From Alteromonadaceae bacterium (GTDB lineage Bacteria; Pseudomonadota; Gammaproteobacteria; Enterobacterales; Alteromonadaceae), in assembly GCA_015487235.1 (NCBI GenBank), contig WFQC01000152.1, positions 1 through 47,750 on the forward strand: a stretch of DNA of 47,750 bases, in the 5' to 3' direction. Below are positions 8,758 through 18,883 of this stretch, piece by piece. The stretch's first letter is position 1; every line of letters begins with the position of its first letter. The translations under genes and the position numbers were made by a program. The notes under the pieces are model-generated. The model made no database searches. It saw only the letters and a list, made by a program, of their open reading frames with translations, and was not told the origin of the DNA.

Positions 8758-9786
8758 ATGTACGAACAATATTATGGTTTTACCGAGCGACCTTTCCAAT
8801 TAAGCCCTGATCCACGCTTTTTTTTCGCGTCAAATCATCACCAAAGAGCACTTTCTTATTTGCAATATGGTTTAGATCAGGGCGAAGGATTTATTGTGAT
8901 CACCGGCCCTATTGGTACAGGAAAAACCACTATAGCCCGCAATTTACTTAATAATATTGACGAAAATAATATTGTTGCTGCTCAATTGGTTACAACAAAG
9001 CTTAGCCCTAAAGAGCTACTTGAACTGGTTGCTTCTGAATTTAAAATTAATGTTAATGGTGAGAGTAAAGCTGACTTATTACAGAGCATTGAAGCATTTT
9101 TAATTAACTTAAACCAACAAGGAAAACGAGCACTTTTACTGGTCGATGAAGCCCAAAATTTGCCTGCTGAAACCGTTGAAGAGCTACGTATGTTATCTAA
9201 TTTTCAGCTAGATAATAAACCCTTAATTCAAAGTTTTTTACTGGGGCAAGAAGAATTAAAAGCAATTATTCAAGCACCTGATATGGAGCAATTTCGCCAA
9301 CGCATTATTGCTTCAGCACATTTAAAACCCTTGAGTAGTGACGAAGTCAAAGATTATATTTTACACCGCTTACATCAAGCTAATTGTAATAATAATGAAT
9401 TATTTACCAACAATGCCTTAAAGTTAATCCACGAAAAAACACTCGGTGTACCGAGAAAAATTAACATATTTGTAGATCGTTTATTATTGTTTGCCTTTTT
9501 AGAAGAGTTAACACAAATCAACAGTGAAGCCGTTAATACGGTTGCAGAAGAAATGGAAATTGAGTTAACAGGTTCGTTAAACGCACAACAACTTGCTAAT
9601 AATGAGCCTCAACCTCAAGTAAGTAACTCAAGCGCCAACAGTAAACATATTCGAGAAATACTACGCGAAGTAGAAGAAGTACTTGAGCTAAATATTAAAG
9701 AAAAAATAAAAATGACACGTTATGTTGATAAATTACTAAAACACAAAAGCGCCGAACTTGCCAAACACAATATACAAAATAAATAA
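8758..9786 (+). CDS. ExeA-like AAA ATPase of the exopolysaccharide locus
   Basis: AAA+ ATPase of 342 residues related to general secretion ATPases of the ExeA type and to the putative secretion ATPase of PEP-CTERM loci (TIGR03015). The start is characteristic: MYEQYYGFTERPFQLSPDPR. Walker A is VITGPIGTGKTTIARNLL, Walker B is LLLVDEAQNLP, and sensor/arginine features follow (LEELRMLSNF-like helix, FRQRIIASAHLKPLS). A C-terminal Lys/Glu-rich helical tail replaces the peptidoglycan-binding domain of ExeA. I use ATG 8758, one base after the upstream stop; the frame is open back to 8686 but those residues lie in the barrel gene. It closes the rightward operon and converges on prsR with a 20-base gap. 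Confidence 0.92.
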   Translation: MYEQYYGFTERPFQLSPDPRFFFASNHHQRALSYLQYGLDQGEGFIVITGPIGTGKTTIARNLLNNIDENNIVAAQLVTTKLSPKELLELVASEFKINVNGESKADLLQSIEAFLINLNQQGKRALLLVDEAQNLPAETVEELRMLSNFQLDNKPLIQSFLLGQEELKAIIQAPDMEQFRQRIIASAHLKPLSSDEVKDYILHRLHQANCNNNELFTNNALKLIHEKTLGVPRKINIFVDRLLLFAFLEELTQINSEAVNTVAEEMEIELTGSLNAQQLANNEPQPQVSNSSANSKHIREILREVEEVLELNIKEKIKMTRYVDKLLKHKSAELAKHNIQNK

Positions 9787-9806
9787 GCCCAATATAGAGA
9801 CTGTAA

Positions 9807-11171
9807 CTAAGATGTGCCTTCATTAATTTTCAGTGAATATTTTTCAATTAATGAATACAGTGTTGGCCTTGTTACCCCTAATAATTCAGCCGTTTTCGAC
9901 ATATTACCATCAGTTAATGCATAAGCTTTTTGAATAGCAATCGTTTCTGCTTGCTCTCGCACAGTGCGTAAATTAAGTGATAATTGATAATCATCATCAC
10001 CGACTTGGTGATCAAAAAAGCCTAGATCAAAAGCGCTAATTTGTGACCCCATTGCCATAATAACGGAACTTTTTACTTTATTTTGCAACTCGCGAATATT
10101 GCCTGGCCACGGGTGCGCTTTAATGGCACTGATAGCATCAGCAGAAAAGCACTTAATATTACGTTTATATTCTGCAGCATATTGCTGTAGAAAAAACTGC
10201 GCTAAAATAATAACGTCTTCCTCTCGTTCTCTTAACGGTGGAATATTTAAGGTAATTTCACTCACCCGATAAAATAAATCTTCACGAAATTCTTTTGCGG
10301 CAACCATTTCTTCAAGGTTTTGATTAGTAGCACAAATAACCCGTACATCAACCGGTATTTCTTGGCGCCCGCCAAGACGTTCAATGACTTTTTCTTGTAA
10401 AAATCGCAATAATTTTGCTTGCAGATTAAATGGCATATCCCCTATTTCATCTAAAAATAATGTCCCACCTTCTGCACATTCTATTTTACCTTTTGTGGTT
10501 TTATGCGCGCCTGTAAAAGCCCCTTTCTCATAACCAAATAATTCGCTTTCTAATAAGTTTTCAGGAATTGATGCACAGTTAATTGCGATAAAAGGTTTTT
10601 TAGCTCGTTCACTTAAACGATGAATAGCATTGGCGGTCACTTCTTTTCCTGTACCACTTTCACCTAATAAAAGCGCGGTAATATTGGTTGGAGCAATACG
10701 TTGCACCATTGTTTGCAAGCGCGCAATTGCCGCACTATTGCCAATAATACCGGAGTCATTACCATGAATAAGCCTTAAGGCTCTATTTTCAGCTTCAATT
10801 TTAGCAACCGCAAAAGCCCTTGAAACAATAATATTAATTACATCAGGATCAACAGGCTTTTGATAAAAATCATAAGCTCCCATCTCAATAGCTTGTAACG
10901 CATGTGTTCTATCATCACTGCCTGTAATAACAATTACTTTAGTAAAAGGCGCTAGTGTTAATATTTCTTTTAGCGCATTAAGCCCTTCAGAAGCATTACT
11001 TGCATCAGGTGGTAAACCTAAATCTAGTGTAACCACTTTCGGCTCGTAACGGCGTACAGCAGCAATAGCGCTAGCACGATCATCTGCTAACACCACCTCA
11101 TAATCGGTAAAGCTCCATTTCAATTGCTTTTGAATGCCTAAATCATCATCAACTATTAATAATTTTTCCAT
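9807..11171 (-). CDS. prsR: PrsR sigma-54-dependent response regulator
   Basis: NtrC-type response regulator of 454 residues. The receiver domain occupies about residues 1-120, with acidic VDDD (7-10), phosphoacceptor D50 in TLDLGLP, and K105 in YQKPVDP. The AAA+ domain spans about 140-380: Walker A LLLGESGTGKE, the sigma-54 contact loop GAFTGA, Walker B GGTLFLDEIGDM, and WPGNIRELQNKV. A Fis-type HTH lies at the end (SKTAELLGVTRPTLYSLIEK). Adjacent to prsK and the eps genes, it matches the PEP-CTERM-box response regulator family (TIGR02915), which is proposed to activate PEP-CTERM and EPS genes with RpoN. The target promoters are not identified here. The gene is 23 bases downstream of prsK. 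Confidence 0.93.
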   Translation of the reverse strand: MEKLLIVDDDLGIQKQLKWSFTDYEVVLADDRASAIAAVRRYEPKVVTLDLGLPPDASNASEGLNALKEILTLAPFTKVIVITGSDDRTHALQAIEMGAYDFYQKPVDPDVINIIVSRAFAVAKIEAENRALRLIHGNDSGIIGNSAAIARLQTMVQRIAPTNITALLLGESGTGKEVTANAIHRLSERAKKPFIAINCASIPENLLESELFGYEKGAFTGAHKTTKGKIECAEGGTLFLDEIGDMPFNLQAKLLRFLQEKVIERLGGRQEIPVDVRVICATNQNLEEMVAAKEFREDLFYRVSEITLNIPPLREREEDVIILAQFFLQQYAAEYKRNIKCFSADAISAIKAHPWPGNIRELQNKVKSSVIMAMGSQISAFDLGFFDHQVGDDDYQLSLNLRTVREQAETIAIQKAYALTDGNMSKTAELLGVTRPTLYSLIEKYSLKINEGTS

Positions 11172-11194
11172 TAACCTTTTACTTCCACACTGAC

Positions 11195-13234
11195 TTATTG
11201 TTGCTTTTTAGGAATAATTAAGTGAAATTTAGTGCCTTCACTTTCAATACTTTCCACATAAATATTACCACCAAGTTGTTCTACAAACTGCTTTGCTTCA
11301 AAAACACCAATTCCCATACCAGCATTGCCTTTGGTGGTATCAAAAGGCTTAAATAAGCGACTTTTGATAAACTCTGCCGACATACCACAACCATTATCAC
11401 TAATAATAATTTCAAACTGATCTTGTTTATCGATTACCTTAATATTAACCCATCCATCAGCACTTGTCGCTTCTTGTGCATTTTGCACTAAGTGATTAAT
11501 AACTGAGCTAAAGGTTTCAGCATCAATACAAATTTCAATATCAGCAAAATCGGTCAAAGTCACTTGAGGGAGATCTTGATTACGTTGCTCAATAACCGCC
11601 TGCAATAATGTTTTAAGCTTAACTTTTTTCGAATGGGTTTCAATAACGTTTTTGTTACGTAATTGCGTTAACACTTTTTCTAAGCGAGCGGTTGCAGACT
11701 CAACTGTTTCAAAGGCATCAGCAATAAATTCAGGATTATGACGGTGCTTTTTCGCATTACTGCTGATCAATGCAAGCTGTGCTTGTATATTTTTTAAATC
11801 ATGAATCAAGAAAGCCGACATACGGTTAAAGGCATCAAATTGTTTAGCTTGCGAAAGTTTTTCATTAGCCTCATTTAACGATAAGTAGTGCCCTAATTGT
11901 TTAGCAATTGCTGCAAGTAAATCGCGATCTTCCCAGTTAAGTAAATTTTTTGTTTCAGGGGGAGAAGCAAGCAGAAAAAAACCATAAAGATCATCACCCA
12001 CAACAATAGGCACAACTATCGCAATATGTTTTTGAATAAAAACATCACTATCAATAAATAATTCTGGGTAACTATTAACTAATTTATCGTATTCTCTAAT
12101 ATCGATGATCCATGCTTTTTTTTGACAAAATTTATCAATATTTTCAAGTTGTTCGCATAGATCTTCACTAACATCAATGCCTTCGCTGTATAAAATATTA
12201 TAATGCCCTTGCGATTGCTTTTTGATCAACACCCCATGAGGAATTTGCAAGGCAGAACAAATGCAATGTAAAGCTGTTTGATAATAATTCCCTGACTGGC
12301 TAATTTCCAACTGCTTAATAAGTTTAAGCCATTCAACTCGATATTCGTACTTGTTGGCAAAAAAGTGTTTGGTAATGAACACTTTGACTTCTCGGCGAAG
12401 CTTTTCTGTCATTAACAGTGCTGCTAAAACAATACTGCCCAGTACAATAAAAATAATACTTAAATTACTGCCCCATGCACCACCTATATAGTTAATAATA
12501 TAACCAGCAAAAGCCATCACTAATAAGTAAAGCCCTGATATCATTAACATCGAGCTATAAAAAACCACTTCTCGCGAAATAAACACATTAACAGACCAGT
12601 TTTTCATACGGCGTGTGCTTACCAACAGTAAAGGCACACTGATCACCGCAATAATAGAGCGTACATACCACAAATCAAAATTAAGTTGGTTTAACATTGA
12701 AGCTTGAGCGAATAAGACAAAATCAAAAACAAAGATGGCACCTAGTGCGATCACTAAAGGCCATAGCGCCCATTTTGAGCCTGCGCCAGCATTACGGTAC
12801 AACTGTTCAAGTTGTACTAATGCCCATAAATTAAGGACCAGAAAAAGAATAAAAAGGTACTTAGTCTCGGCAAAACCAGTGAGTACCACTAACCATACCA
12901 ATAAAGATAAAGCTCCCCAAACCAACAAATACTGTTGAATGGCTGGTTGCTTGATAGCCTGAGATAAAGAAAATACTTTCTCTTTTGTGGATAAAATTAA
13001 CAGTGACCACAAGGCAAGTTTGAGAGTTTCAAAGCCAAAAATTACTTGCAAAGAGAAATGGTATTTAAATTGCAGACTGCCACCAGCAAATGATAATAAA
13101 GTACAAAGACTTGCTAATAAAACTAATCTACCTGCTAAGGTTTTATTACGGGCAGCAAGCAATAAAAGAATAAAAATAAAATAAGCAAAGCTAGCTGCAA
13201 CATAACCTAAAAAACCAAGTAATTCCAAACGCAT
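11195..13234 (-). CDS. prsK: PrsK membrane sensor histidine kinase
   Basis: Inner-membrane histidine kinase of 679 residues. The first ~285 residues contain about eight or more hydrophobic helices. A GAF-like domain follows at about 310-460 (HCICSALQIPHGVLIKKQSQ). The phosphoacceptor motif is FLIHDLKNIQAQLALISSNA. ATP-binding boxes are N (LVQNAQEATSADG), G1 (IISDNGCGMS) and G2 (GNAGMGIGVFEAKQFV). This architecture is that of PrsK (TIGR02916), the partner of PrsR in exosortase loci. The signal it senses is unknown; the multi-helix N-terminus suggests a membrane or envelope signal. It is first in a two-gene operon with prsR. Confidence 0.92.
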   Translation of the reverse strand: MRLELLGFLGYVAASFAYFIFILLLLAARNKTLAGRLVLLASLCTLLSFAGGSLQFKYHFSLQVIFGFETLKLALWSLLILSTKEKVFSLSQAIKQPAIQQYLLVWGALSLLVWLVVLTGFAETKYLFILFLVLNLWALVQLEQLYRNAGAGSKWALWPLVIALGAIFVFDFVLFAQASMLNQLNFDLWYVRSIIAVISVPLLLVSTRRMKNWSVNVFISREVVFYSSMLMISGLYLLVMAFAGYIINYIGGAWGSNLSIIFIVLGSIVLAALLMTEKLRREVKVFITKHFFANKYEYRVEWLKLIKQLEISQSGNYYQTALHCICSALQIPHGVLIKKQSQGHYNILYSEGIDVSEDLCEQLENIDKFCQKKAWIIDIREYDKLVNSYPELFIDSDVFIQKHIAIVVPIVVGDDLYGFFLLASPPETKNLLNWEDRDLLAAIAKQLGHYLSLNEANEKLSQAKQFDAFNRMSAFLIHDLKNIQAQLALISSNAKKHRHNPEFIADAFETVESATARLEKVLTQLRNKNVIETHSKKVKLKTLLQAVIEQRNQDLPQVTLTDFADIEICIDAETFSSVINHLVQNAQEATSADGWVNIKVIDKQDQFEIIISDNGCGMSAEFIKSRLFKPFDTTKGNAGMGIGVFEAKQFVEQLGGNIYVESIESEGTKFHLIIPKKQQ

Positions 13235-13305
13235 TCGCCTTCTAAATATAAAGGAATATAACCTTTTGTGTTAATAATATTCAATATTCAAGCCGCTTTA
13301 TATAC

Positions 13306-16300
13306 TTATACTTTAGCCTGAGAGCGTGTCAGCAAATCAATAAGAACAGGTACTAAAATCAAGCTAGAGACTGCTGAAACACATAAACCAGAAATAATAA
13401 CCACCCCTAAAGGCTGCCATAAACTTCCGCCAAATAATGTTAAAGGAAGCAAACCACCAATAGTCGTTAGCGTGGTTAGAATAATCGGGGTAAAGCGTGT
13501 TGAAGTTGCCTTAATAATAGCATGGTACTTTGTTTCCCCCTGACGTAAATTCTGGTTAGTTGTATCAATTAAAATAATGGCATTATTCACCACGATGCCA
13601 AAAAGGCTGATCAAGCCAATAAAAGCCATCATTGAGAAAGATAAATTAAAAAGATATAAACCAATGGCAGACCCTGCCATAGCAAAAGGGATCGAACTAA
13701 AAATAATCAGAGGTTGTAAAAAAGATTTGAACTGTAAAACCAAGGTCGCAAAAATACCTATTGCCGTAATAATAAGTATTTGCGAAAGTCCACCAAACGA
13801 TTTTTGTCGATTTTCTTCTTCGCCACCCAAAATATAATACATACCTTGTGGCATAGGATAATTGTCTAGATACTGAATAACCTTGTTGGTTAATTCTGTG
13901 ATCGAATAACCACTTCTCACATCAGCTGAAACTTTTGCCATACGTAATTTTTGGTAATGAAAAAAATCAGCATGGCCTTTTTTAAGCTGTGGTACAACAA
14001 CTTGTGTTAACGGAATGGCTTCATTAAAACGATTAGGAATATAAACCTGATCAAGTACCGCTAACTCAGGATTTTTTCGGCGCACAACAATAGGATAATC
14101 TTCACCATTACTATCACTAAATCGTCCTACTGCACTGCCTGACAACACAGTTTTGAGTGTATTATCGATAAGGTTAACATCAATATTAGCAAGCCCTGCC
14201 TTTTCATAATTAATATTGAGGGCGAGTTCAGTATTGGGTAAACCAATTGGATTATTAATATTAACCAAGCCTGAAATTTGTTTCATTTTTGCTTCAAGAT
14301 CATTAGCTACTTTTTCTAAATCGTCTAAAGAGTCACTGATGAGGCGAATAGTGACCGCTTGATCGGTTACTGGGCCTTGCGTGAATTCTTTTACTTCGAT
14401 TTTTGCTTGTCGCCACGACGCAAATTCAGTACGTAAACTACGCACTAAGGCAGCCACTTTATGTTCATCATATTCATCTAGGATCAGCAACAACTGGCCA
14501 TATTTTTCAACACCTCTATTGGGCACTTCGTTATAATAAATACGCGGGTTTGCTGCCCCAACATTCAATGCCACTTTAGCGACTAAAGGTTTGTTTGCAA
14601 CATGATCTGCAATTTGCTGCATAACCTCGTCAGTATAAGCAAGCGATGAATTAGCTGGTGTTTCAACATTAATCATAAGCATTGGCTTTTCGGCTTTAGG
14701 AAACAAACTAACACCGACTTGCCCAAATAAAGATAGCATGGCAACTAACGAAACCACAGCAGCAATTAACACAATAATTTTATGTCGAATAAGAGTTGCC
14801 AATAATTTAGCGTAACTTGTTTCAGCAAAATGGTTTGCATAAAACTGTAAGGTTTTCACTTTACTGGTTTTTGTGGAAAAAAATTGACTTGCCAGTAAAG
14901 GCGTTAACGTTAATGCGATAATAAGCGACGCTAACAACACTAAGACCACAGTCACTGGCATAGAACGTAAAAAATCACCCGTACTACTTTGCAGCATTAA
15001 CATCGGTAAAAAAGCAAACATTGTAGTTACGGTGCCACTGGTAATGGCCCAACCGACTTTACTTGTTCCTGCTGCGGCTGCCTTCATTAAGTTGCTGTGC
15101 TGCTTTTTTTCACGAAGAATACTTTCTGTTACAACGATGGCATTATCAACAAGTAGCCCTAACGCAATAATTAAACCGACAATAGACATTTGTTGTAAGC
15201 CAAAACCTGAAAAATCAAGCCAACCAATCGCAACTAAGAAAGACAAGGGAATGGCCAATATCACCACAATAGACTCACGCAGCCCTAAAAAAAGTAATGA
15301 CATTATGCCAACAACCACTAAACCTTGAATTAAATTATTAAAAAAGCCATTTACGCGGTTTTCAACACTGTCGGCTTGCTTAAAAAGTGTACTGAGTTTA
15401 ATGTTGTCAGGAATAGTCTTTTTAAATGCACTTATTTCGCTCTCTATTCGCGCTGTTAACGCAAAAATATTAGTGTGCATACTTTGTTCAATGGTAATAA
15501 AAATAACCGGCTTATGATCATAATAGGCCAAATAACTCGGCTCTAAATTACCAAATTCAATCGTCGCAACATCTTTTAAGCGTAAAACAAAATTATCGCC
15601 TGATTTGATCACCGTTTCAGCTAAATCTTCCAGTTGTTGATAATTACCACTGGCACTAACATTAAAGCGACGATTACTGGCCTCAACAAAACCAGGGGTA
15701 ATATTTAACGCTCGTCCTTGTAAAATTTGCGTAACCTCAACCACAGAAAGATTGTAATGCTTTAATAATGCCAAATTAACATCAACACTGACTATTTGCT
15801 GAGGATAACCCCAGATGCTAGCGCGCTTAACTCCTTTCAACGTTTCCAAACGTTTTTCAAGCTGCTTAGCGTAATACTCCATAGTTTTATAATTTAAAGG
15901 TTCACTCCATAACGCCAATTGCATAATGGCGACATCAACAGGGGTTGCCTTTAATACCAATAAGTCTTGCACACCATCAGGCAAGTTAGGCTTTACCGTA
16001 CTAACAGCTTGTTTGATTTTATTAAAAGAGAAATCAGCATCAACACCATAGTTAAACTCAATAGTAATGCGTACACCACCATTTTTTATTTGGCTTTCAA
16101 TAGATAGAATATGTTCAATTTCAGCTATTTCTTGCTCTAATGGATTCACCACTAAGGTTTCAATATCTTGTGGTGAAGCTCCGGGGTAAATAACTTCGAT
16201 TAAGGTGATCGGTAAATCAAACTGCGGATCTTCAGAACGTGGCATTTGTAAATAAGAAATGATACCGACTAAAACCATCAAAATAACAATAGTAATGGTA

Positions 16301-16338
16301 AATTGAGCATTATTAATAGCAGCTTTAGGTAATTGCAT
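13306..16338 (-). CDS. RND efflux pump, inner-membrane permease
   Basis: Proton-driven RND transporter of 1010 residues, close to the usual ~1030. It has the AcrB-like plan: TM1 at the N-terminus (FTITIVILMVLVGIISYL), a large periplasmic porter loop, a central TM bundle, a second porter loop, and the C-terminal TM bundle. Proton-relay acidic residues are in GLIIALGLLVDNAIVVTE. The start MQLPKAAINNAQFTITIVIL and the sequence MPRSEDPQFDLP fit the subgroup of uncharacterised efflux RND permeases common in Vibrio and Shewanella. The substrate cannot be inferred. It follows the adaptor gene by 5 bases and no outer-membrane factor is encoded nearby, so a TolC supplied elsewhere is expected. Confidence 0.93.
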   Translation of the reverse strand: MQLPKAAINNAQFTITIVILMVLVGIISYLQMPRSEDPQFDLPITLIEVIYPGASPQDIETLVVNPLEQEIAEIEHILSIESQIKNGGVRITIEFNYGVDADFSFNKIKQAVSTVKPNLPDGVQDLLVLKATPVDVAIMQLALWSEPLNYKTMEYYAKQLEKRLETLKGVKRASIWGYPQQIVSVDVNLALLKHYNLSVVEVTQILQGRALNITPGFVEASNRRFNVSASGNYQQLEDLAETVIKSGDNFVLRLKDVATIEFGNLEPSYLAYYDHKPVIFITIEQSMHTNIFALTARIESEISAFKKTIPDNIKLSTLFKQADSVENRVNGFFNNLIQGLVVVGIMSLLFLGLRESIVVILAIPLSFLVAIGWLDFSGFGLQQMSIVGLIIALGLLVDNAIVVTESILREKKQHSNLMKAAAAGTSKVGWAITSGTVTTMFAFLPMLMLQSSTGDFLRSMPVTVVLVLLASLIIALTLTPLLASQFFSTKTSKVKTLQFYANHFAETSYAKLLATLIRHKIIVLIAAVVSLVAMLSLFGQVGVSLFPKAEKPMLMINVETPANSSLAYTDEVMQQIADHVANKPLVAKVALNVGAANPRIYYNEVPNRGVEKYGQLLLILDEYDEHKVAALVRSLRTEFASWRQAKIEVKEFTQGPVTDQAVTIRLISDSLDDLEKVANDLEAKMKQISGLVNINNPIGLPNTELALNINYEKAGLANIDVNLIDNTLKTVLSGSAVGRFSDSNGEDYPIVVRRKNPELAVLDQVYIPNRFNEAIPLTQVVVPQLKKGHADFFHYQKLRMAKVSADVRSGYSITELTNKVIQYLDNYPMPQGMYYILGGEEENRQKSFGGLSQILIITAIGIFATLVLQFKSFLQPLIIFSSIPFAMAGSAIGLYLFNLSFSMMAFIGLISLFGIVVNNAIILIDTTNQNLRQGETKYHAIIKATSTRFTPIILTTLTTIGGLLPLTLFGGSLWQPLGVVIISGLCVSAVSSLILVPVLIDLLTRSQAKV

Positions 16339-16343
16339 AACGA

Positions 16344-17345
16344 CTACTCAAGCATTAACGGTAATTGTTGCCAGCCTTGTGTAAGCAATTGTAGTGGCGG
16401 TGAATTTTGTTGAGCAAGCAAATACAAATAATGGTTATCCATTTGATAAATAGTGAATTTTTCTTTTTTTATTGGTTTGTTCTGTGCTTGCTTAACCGCC
16501 AACATCGCTAACCCTTGCTCATCAACAGCAATCAGTGCTGACATCGGCACTCGATAAACCATTTTATTGCTTTTCGTTGCAATAATAACCTCCGCTAATT
16601 GCCCAGCAATAATACCCGCTTGAGAAGAAATTTTTGGCAACAACACTTCAATGGTAAATAAATTACTTTGCTCGTTGGCTAAAGCAGGTATTTTACTAAT
16701 AACCCCGTCCATCATACCCAGTTTAAATAAATTTACTTTCACTGGCTGATGTAAACGTACTTGACTTATTTCTGCATCAGTAAGCGCAACTTTAATAATC
16801 CAGTTATTTTCTGTGGCTGCAACCGTTAAAACAGTTTTTCCAGGCGATTGCAACTCACCTAAATCAGCATGTCGAGCAAGTACAATGCCATCAAAAGGGG
16901 CAATAATTTGGGCTTTTTCTAAATTATAATAAGCAACTTTATAAGCCGCTCGTCTTGTTTCAACCAAGGTTAAAGCATCATCTAATTGCTGTTGAGAGCT
17001 CAGTTTTTTCTGCAATAAAGAACGAACACGGTTCACTTCACGTTTTGCTTGTAAAAGCTGCGCATATTTGCTGTTTTTATCTTCAATAAGCTCAGCAACA
17101 TCTAAGCGTGCTAAGGCTTGCCCTTGCGAAAAATACTCACCTTCATCAACAGTTAACCCTGTTAAATAGCCGGCGCTTTTAAAAGACAAGTTTAACGTAC
17201 GTTTAAAGGCTAACTTGCCCGTTCGTTTTATTTCTTGCTGATATGGCTCAACCGCAACGTTAATGAAGTCAAGCTGCGTTGCATTCGCGTGCGTGCCAAT
17301 GAACATAAAAAGATAATAAATAGAAAAAATTAAGATTGATTTCAT
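16344..17345 (-). CDS. RND efflux pump, periplasmic adaptor (membrane fusion protein)
   Basis: HlyD/AcrA-type adaptor that bridges the RND permease and an outer-membrane channel. A signal peptide ends at about THANA. A biotinyl-lipoyl half (LTVDEGEYFSQGQALARLD), an alpha-hairpin coiled coil (about residues 90-135, NSKYAQLLQAKREVNRVRSL), and the second lipoyl half (IIAPFDGIVLARHADLGELQ) follow, then beta-barrel and membrane-proximal domains. I start at ATG 17345 (333 residues), which begins directly with the signal peptide; the ATG at 17375 adds ten residues and has no ribosome site. It is first in an operon with the permease. Confidence 0.9.
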   Translation of the reverse strand: MKSILIFSIYYLFMFIGTHANATQLDFINVAVEPYQQEIKRTGKLAFKRTLNLSFKSAGYLTGLTVDEGEYFSQGQALARLDVAELIEDKNSKYAQLLQAKREVNRVRSLLQKKLSSQQQLDDALTLVETRRAAYKVAYYNLEKAQIIAPFDGIVLARHADLGELQSPGKTVLTVAATENNWIIKVALTDAEISQVRLHQPVKVNLFKLGMMDGVISKIPALANEQSNLFTIEVLLPKISSQAGIIAGQLAEVIIATKSNKMVYRVPMSALIAVDEQGLAMLAVKQAQNKPIKKEKFTIYQMDNHYLYLLAQQNSPPLQLLTQGWQQLPLMLE

Positions 17346-17612
17346 AATCCGTGAAATTTCAATTAGGTAAGCCATTTATATAGCTATACTGTAGCCTTTA
17401 TAAACTAAAAAGTATATTTTTTCAGCAAAAATATTGGAGGAATTGTTTACGATTTACTCACATACCACTGTGCTATTTTTACGCTAATTTTCGGCAAAAA
17501 AACTATTTAATAAGCAACTAGCTGAAATTAAGTCACTAACTATTGATAATGAGCACATTTACAGTTACATTGCTGTAACAAAAAAACAACAATAAGAATA
17601 AGTAGGATACCT

Positions 17613-17993
17613 ATGAGCGATATATATACACCACCCAGCGCCGACTTAACCACTGAAACTGAAAATAATTCAGGTCAAGGTAAAGTAGATCAGCTACCAG
17701 AAGGTATTAAAGGTTGGAGCTGGGGAGCTTTTTTATTAAGTTGGATATGGGCTATTGGCAATAGAACATGGATAGGCTTAATCGCCTTACTACCTTATGT
17801 TGGCTTTATTATGGCGATAGTTCTCGGTATAAAAGGTCGCCAGTGGGCGTGGCAAAATAAACGTTGGGACAGTGTTGAACACTTTCAGCAAGTACAGAAA
17901 AAATGGTCTTTTTGGGGCGTTTTAATTGTAGTAGGTATCTTTGGGCTGGGTATTGTAGCCGCTATTGCTATTCCTGCGCTTGTAAGTAACTAA
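17613..17993 (+). CDS. Small membrane protein, unknown function
   Basis: A 126-residue protein I cannot assign. The N-terminus is hydrophilic and begins MSDIYTPPSADL; this short P-x-x-A-D/E-L motif also starts the unrelated protein at 24863. Then come GWSWGAFLLSWIWAIGNRTW, a second helix (LIALLPYVGFIMAIVLGIKG), an amphipathic stretch, and a C-terminal helix (VGIFGLGIVAAIAIPALVSN). The IVAAIAIPAL end resembles a type IV pilin N-terminus but lacks the prepilin leader context, so I do not call it a pilin. A ribosome site (TAGGAT) precedes the ATG. A dyad TTACAG-N8-CTGTAA at 17559-17578 lies just upstream and may be an operator. Confidence 0.7.
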   Translation: MSDIYTPPSADLTTETENNSGQGKVDQLPEGIKGWSWGAFLLSWIWAIGNRTWIGLIALLPYVGFIMAIVLGIKGRQWAWQNKRWDSVEHFQQVQKKWSFWGVLIVVGIFGLGIVAAIAIPALVSN

Positions 17994-18184
17994 CTCTTTA
18001 GCATAAAAGGCAAGGACGTATGATTATTAGCCGATGGTTAGCTATAGCTGCTATGCAGTTGTTATATTGCAGCAATAAACAATGGCATAATAAACATAAT
18101 AATCTCATGCTTAACCTTTCTCTAAAAGCGTATTAACGCATTGATATTTTAGTGTTAATCAGCCATAACGTTATATTATAAATA

Positions 18185-18883
18185 ATGTCCAATCAAACCT
18201 TAGACAATAAAGTATATCGGCCTCTCCCTGAAGGGGTCAGCATTAATTTGATCCCTGCGGGAATTTCTGCGCGTATCATCGCCTATTTAATTGATTTTGC
18301 TATTCGAGCAATCATTATGATCGCTTGCGGCTTTGCTTTAAGCGCTTTCGGTAAATCAGGAGAAGGTATTTTATTACTCCTTTACTTTATAAGTTCTTGG
18401 GGTTATTACATCTATTTCGAAGCTAAATATGGCCAAACCTATGGCAAAAAAAAGCTTAATTTACGTGTTATTCAAGACAACGGCTTACCCGCACGATTAA
18501 ATCAAATTATTTTACGAAATTTATTGCGCCCCGCAGATGCTTTTCCCTTTGGTTATGCTTTGGGCATCATTGTGATGGCTGCAAATAAAGAGTTTAAACG
18601 TATTGGTGATTGGGCCGCAGGTACGCTTGTCGTTTATCAAGAGAGTACAATAATACATAAAGCAGCACCAAACACGAATATTGCGATAACACCGCCTAGT
18701 TTTAATCTTTCAACACCAGAACAACAAGCTATTCTAGCTTTTGCAGAACGTAGCCACCAGCTTTCTCCGGCTCGACAAGCAGAACTAGCCAATATTTTAG
18801 CAAAACCTCTTGGTGTTTCGGGCGAAGAAGCTAGTTTAAAGCTTAAAGAGATTGCCAACTATTATGCTGGACAAACAATATGA
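18185..18883 (+). CDS. RDD family membrane protein
   Basis: A 232-residue membrane protein with an RDD domain: the first conserved Arg and Asp lie in ARIIAYLIDFAIRA, and the last Asp in KRIGDWAAGTLVVYQ. The intervening YGQTYGKKKLNLRV is also typical. About three helices are predicted, then a soluble C-terminal tail of about 70 residues (ERSHQLSPARQAELANILAK). RDD proteins are proposed to be transporters or membrane partners, but no activity is established for this branch. It is the first gene of a six-gene cluster with overlapping ends (4-base overlap with the next gene). Confidence 0.88.
   Translation: MSNQTLDNKVYRPLPEGVSINLIPAGISARIIAYLIDFAIRAIIMIACGFALSAFGKSGEGILLLLYFISSWGYYIYFEAKYGQTYGKKKLNLRVIQDNGLPARLNQIILRNLLRPADAFPFGYALGIIVMAANKEFKRIGDWAAGTLVVYQESTIIHKAAPNTNIAITPPSFNLSTPEQQAILAFAERSHQLSPARQAELANILAKPLGVSGEEASLKLKEIANYYAGQTI

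Noticed and set aside
1-13234. PEP-CTERM substrate proteins within the eps locus
   Set aside because: No ORF ends with a VPEP motif, a membrane helix and a basic tail.
18020-18136. A 38-codon ORF starting MIISRWLAIAAMQLLYCSNK between the genes at 17613 and 18185
   Set aside because: A ribosome-like AAGGA exists but only 3 bases from the ATG, and the composition is not distinctive. It may be chance; no family is recognised.
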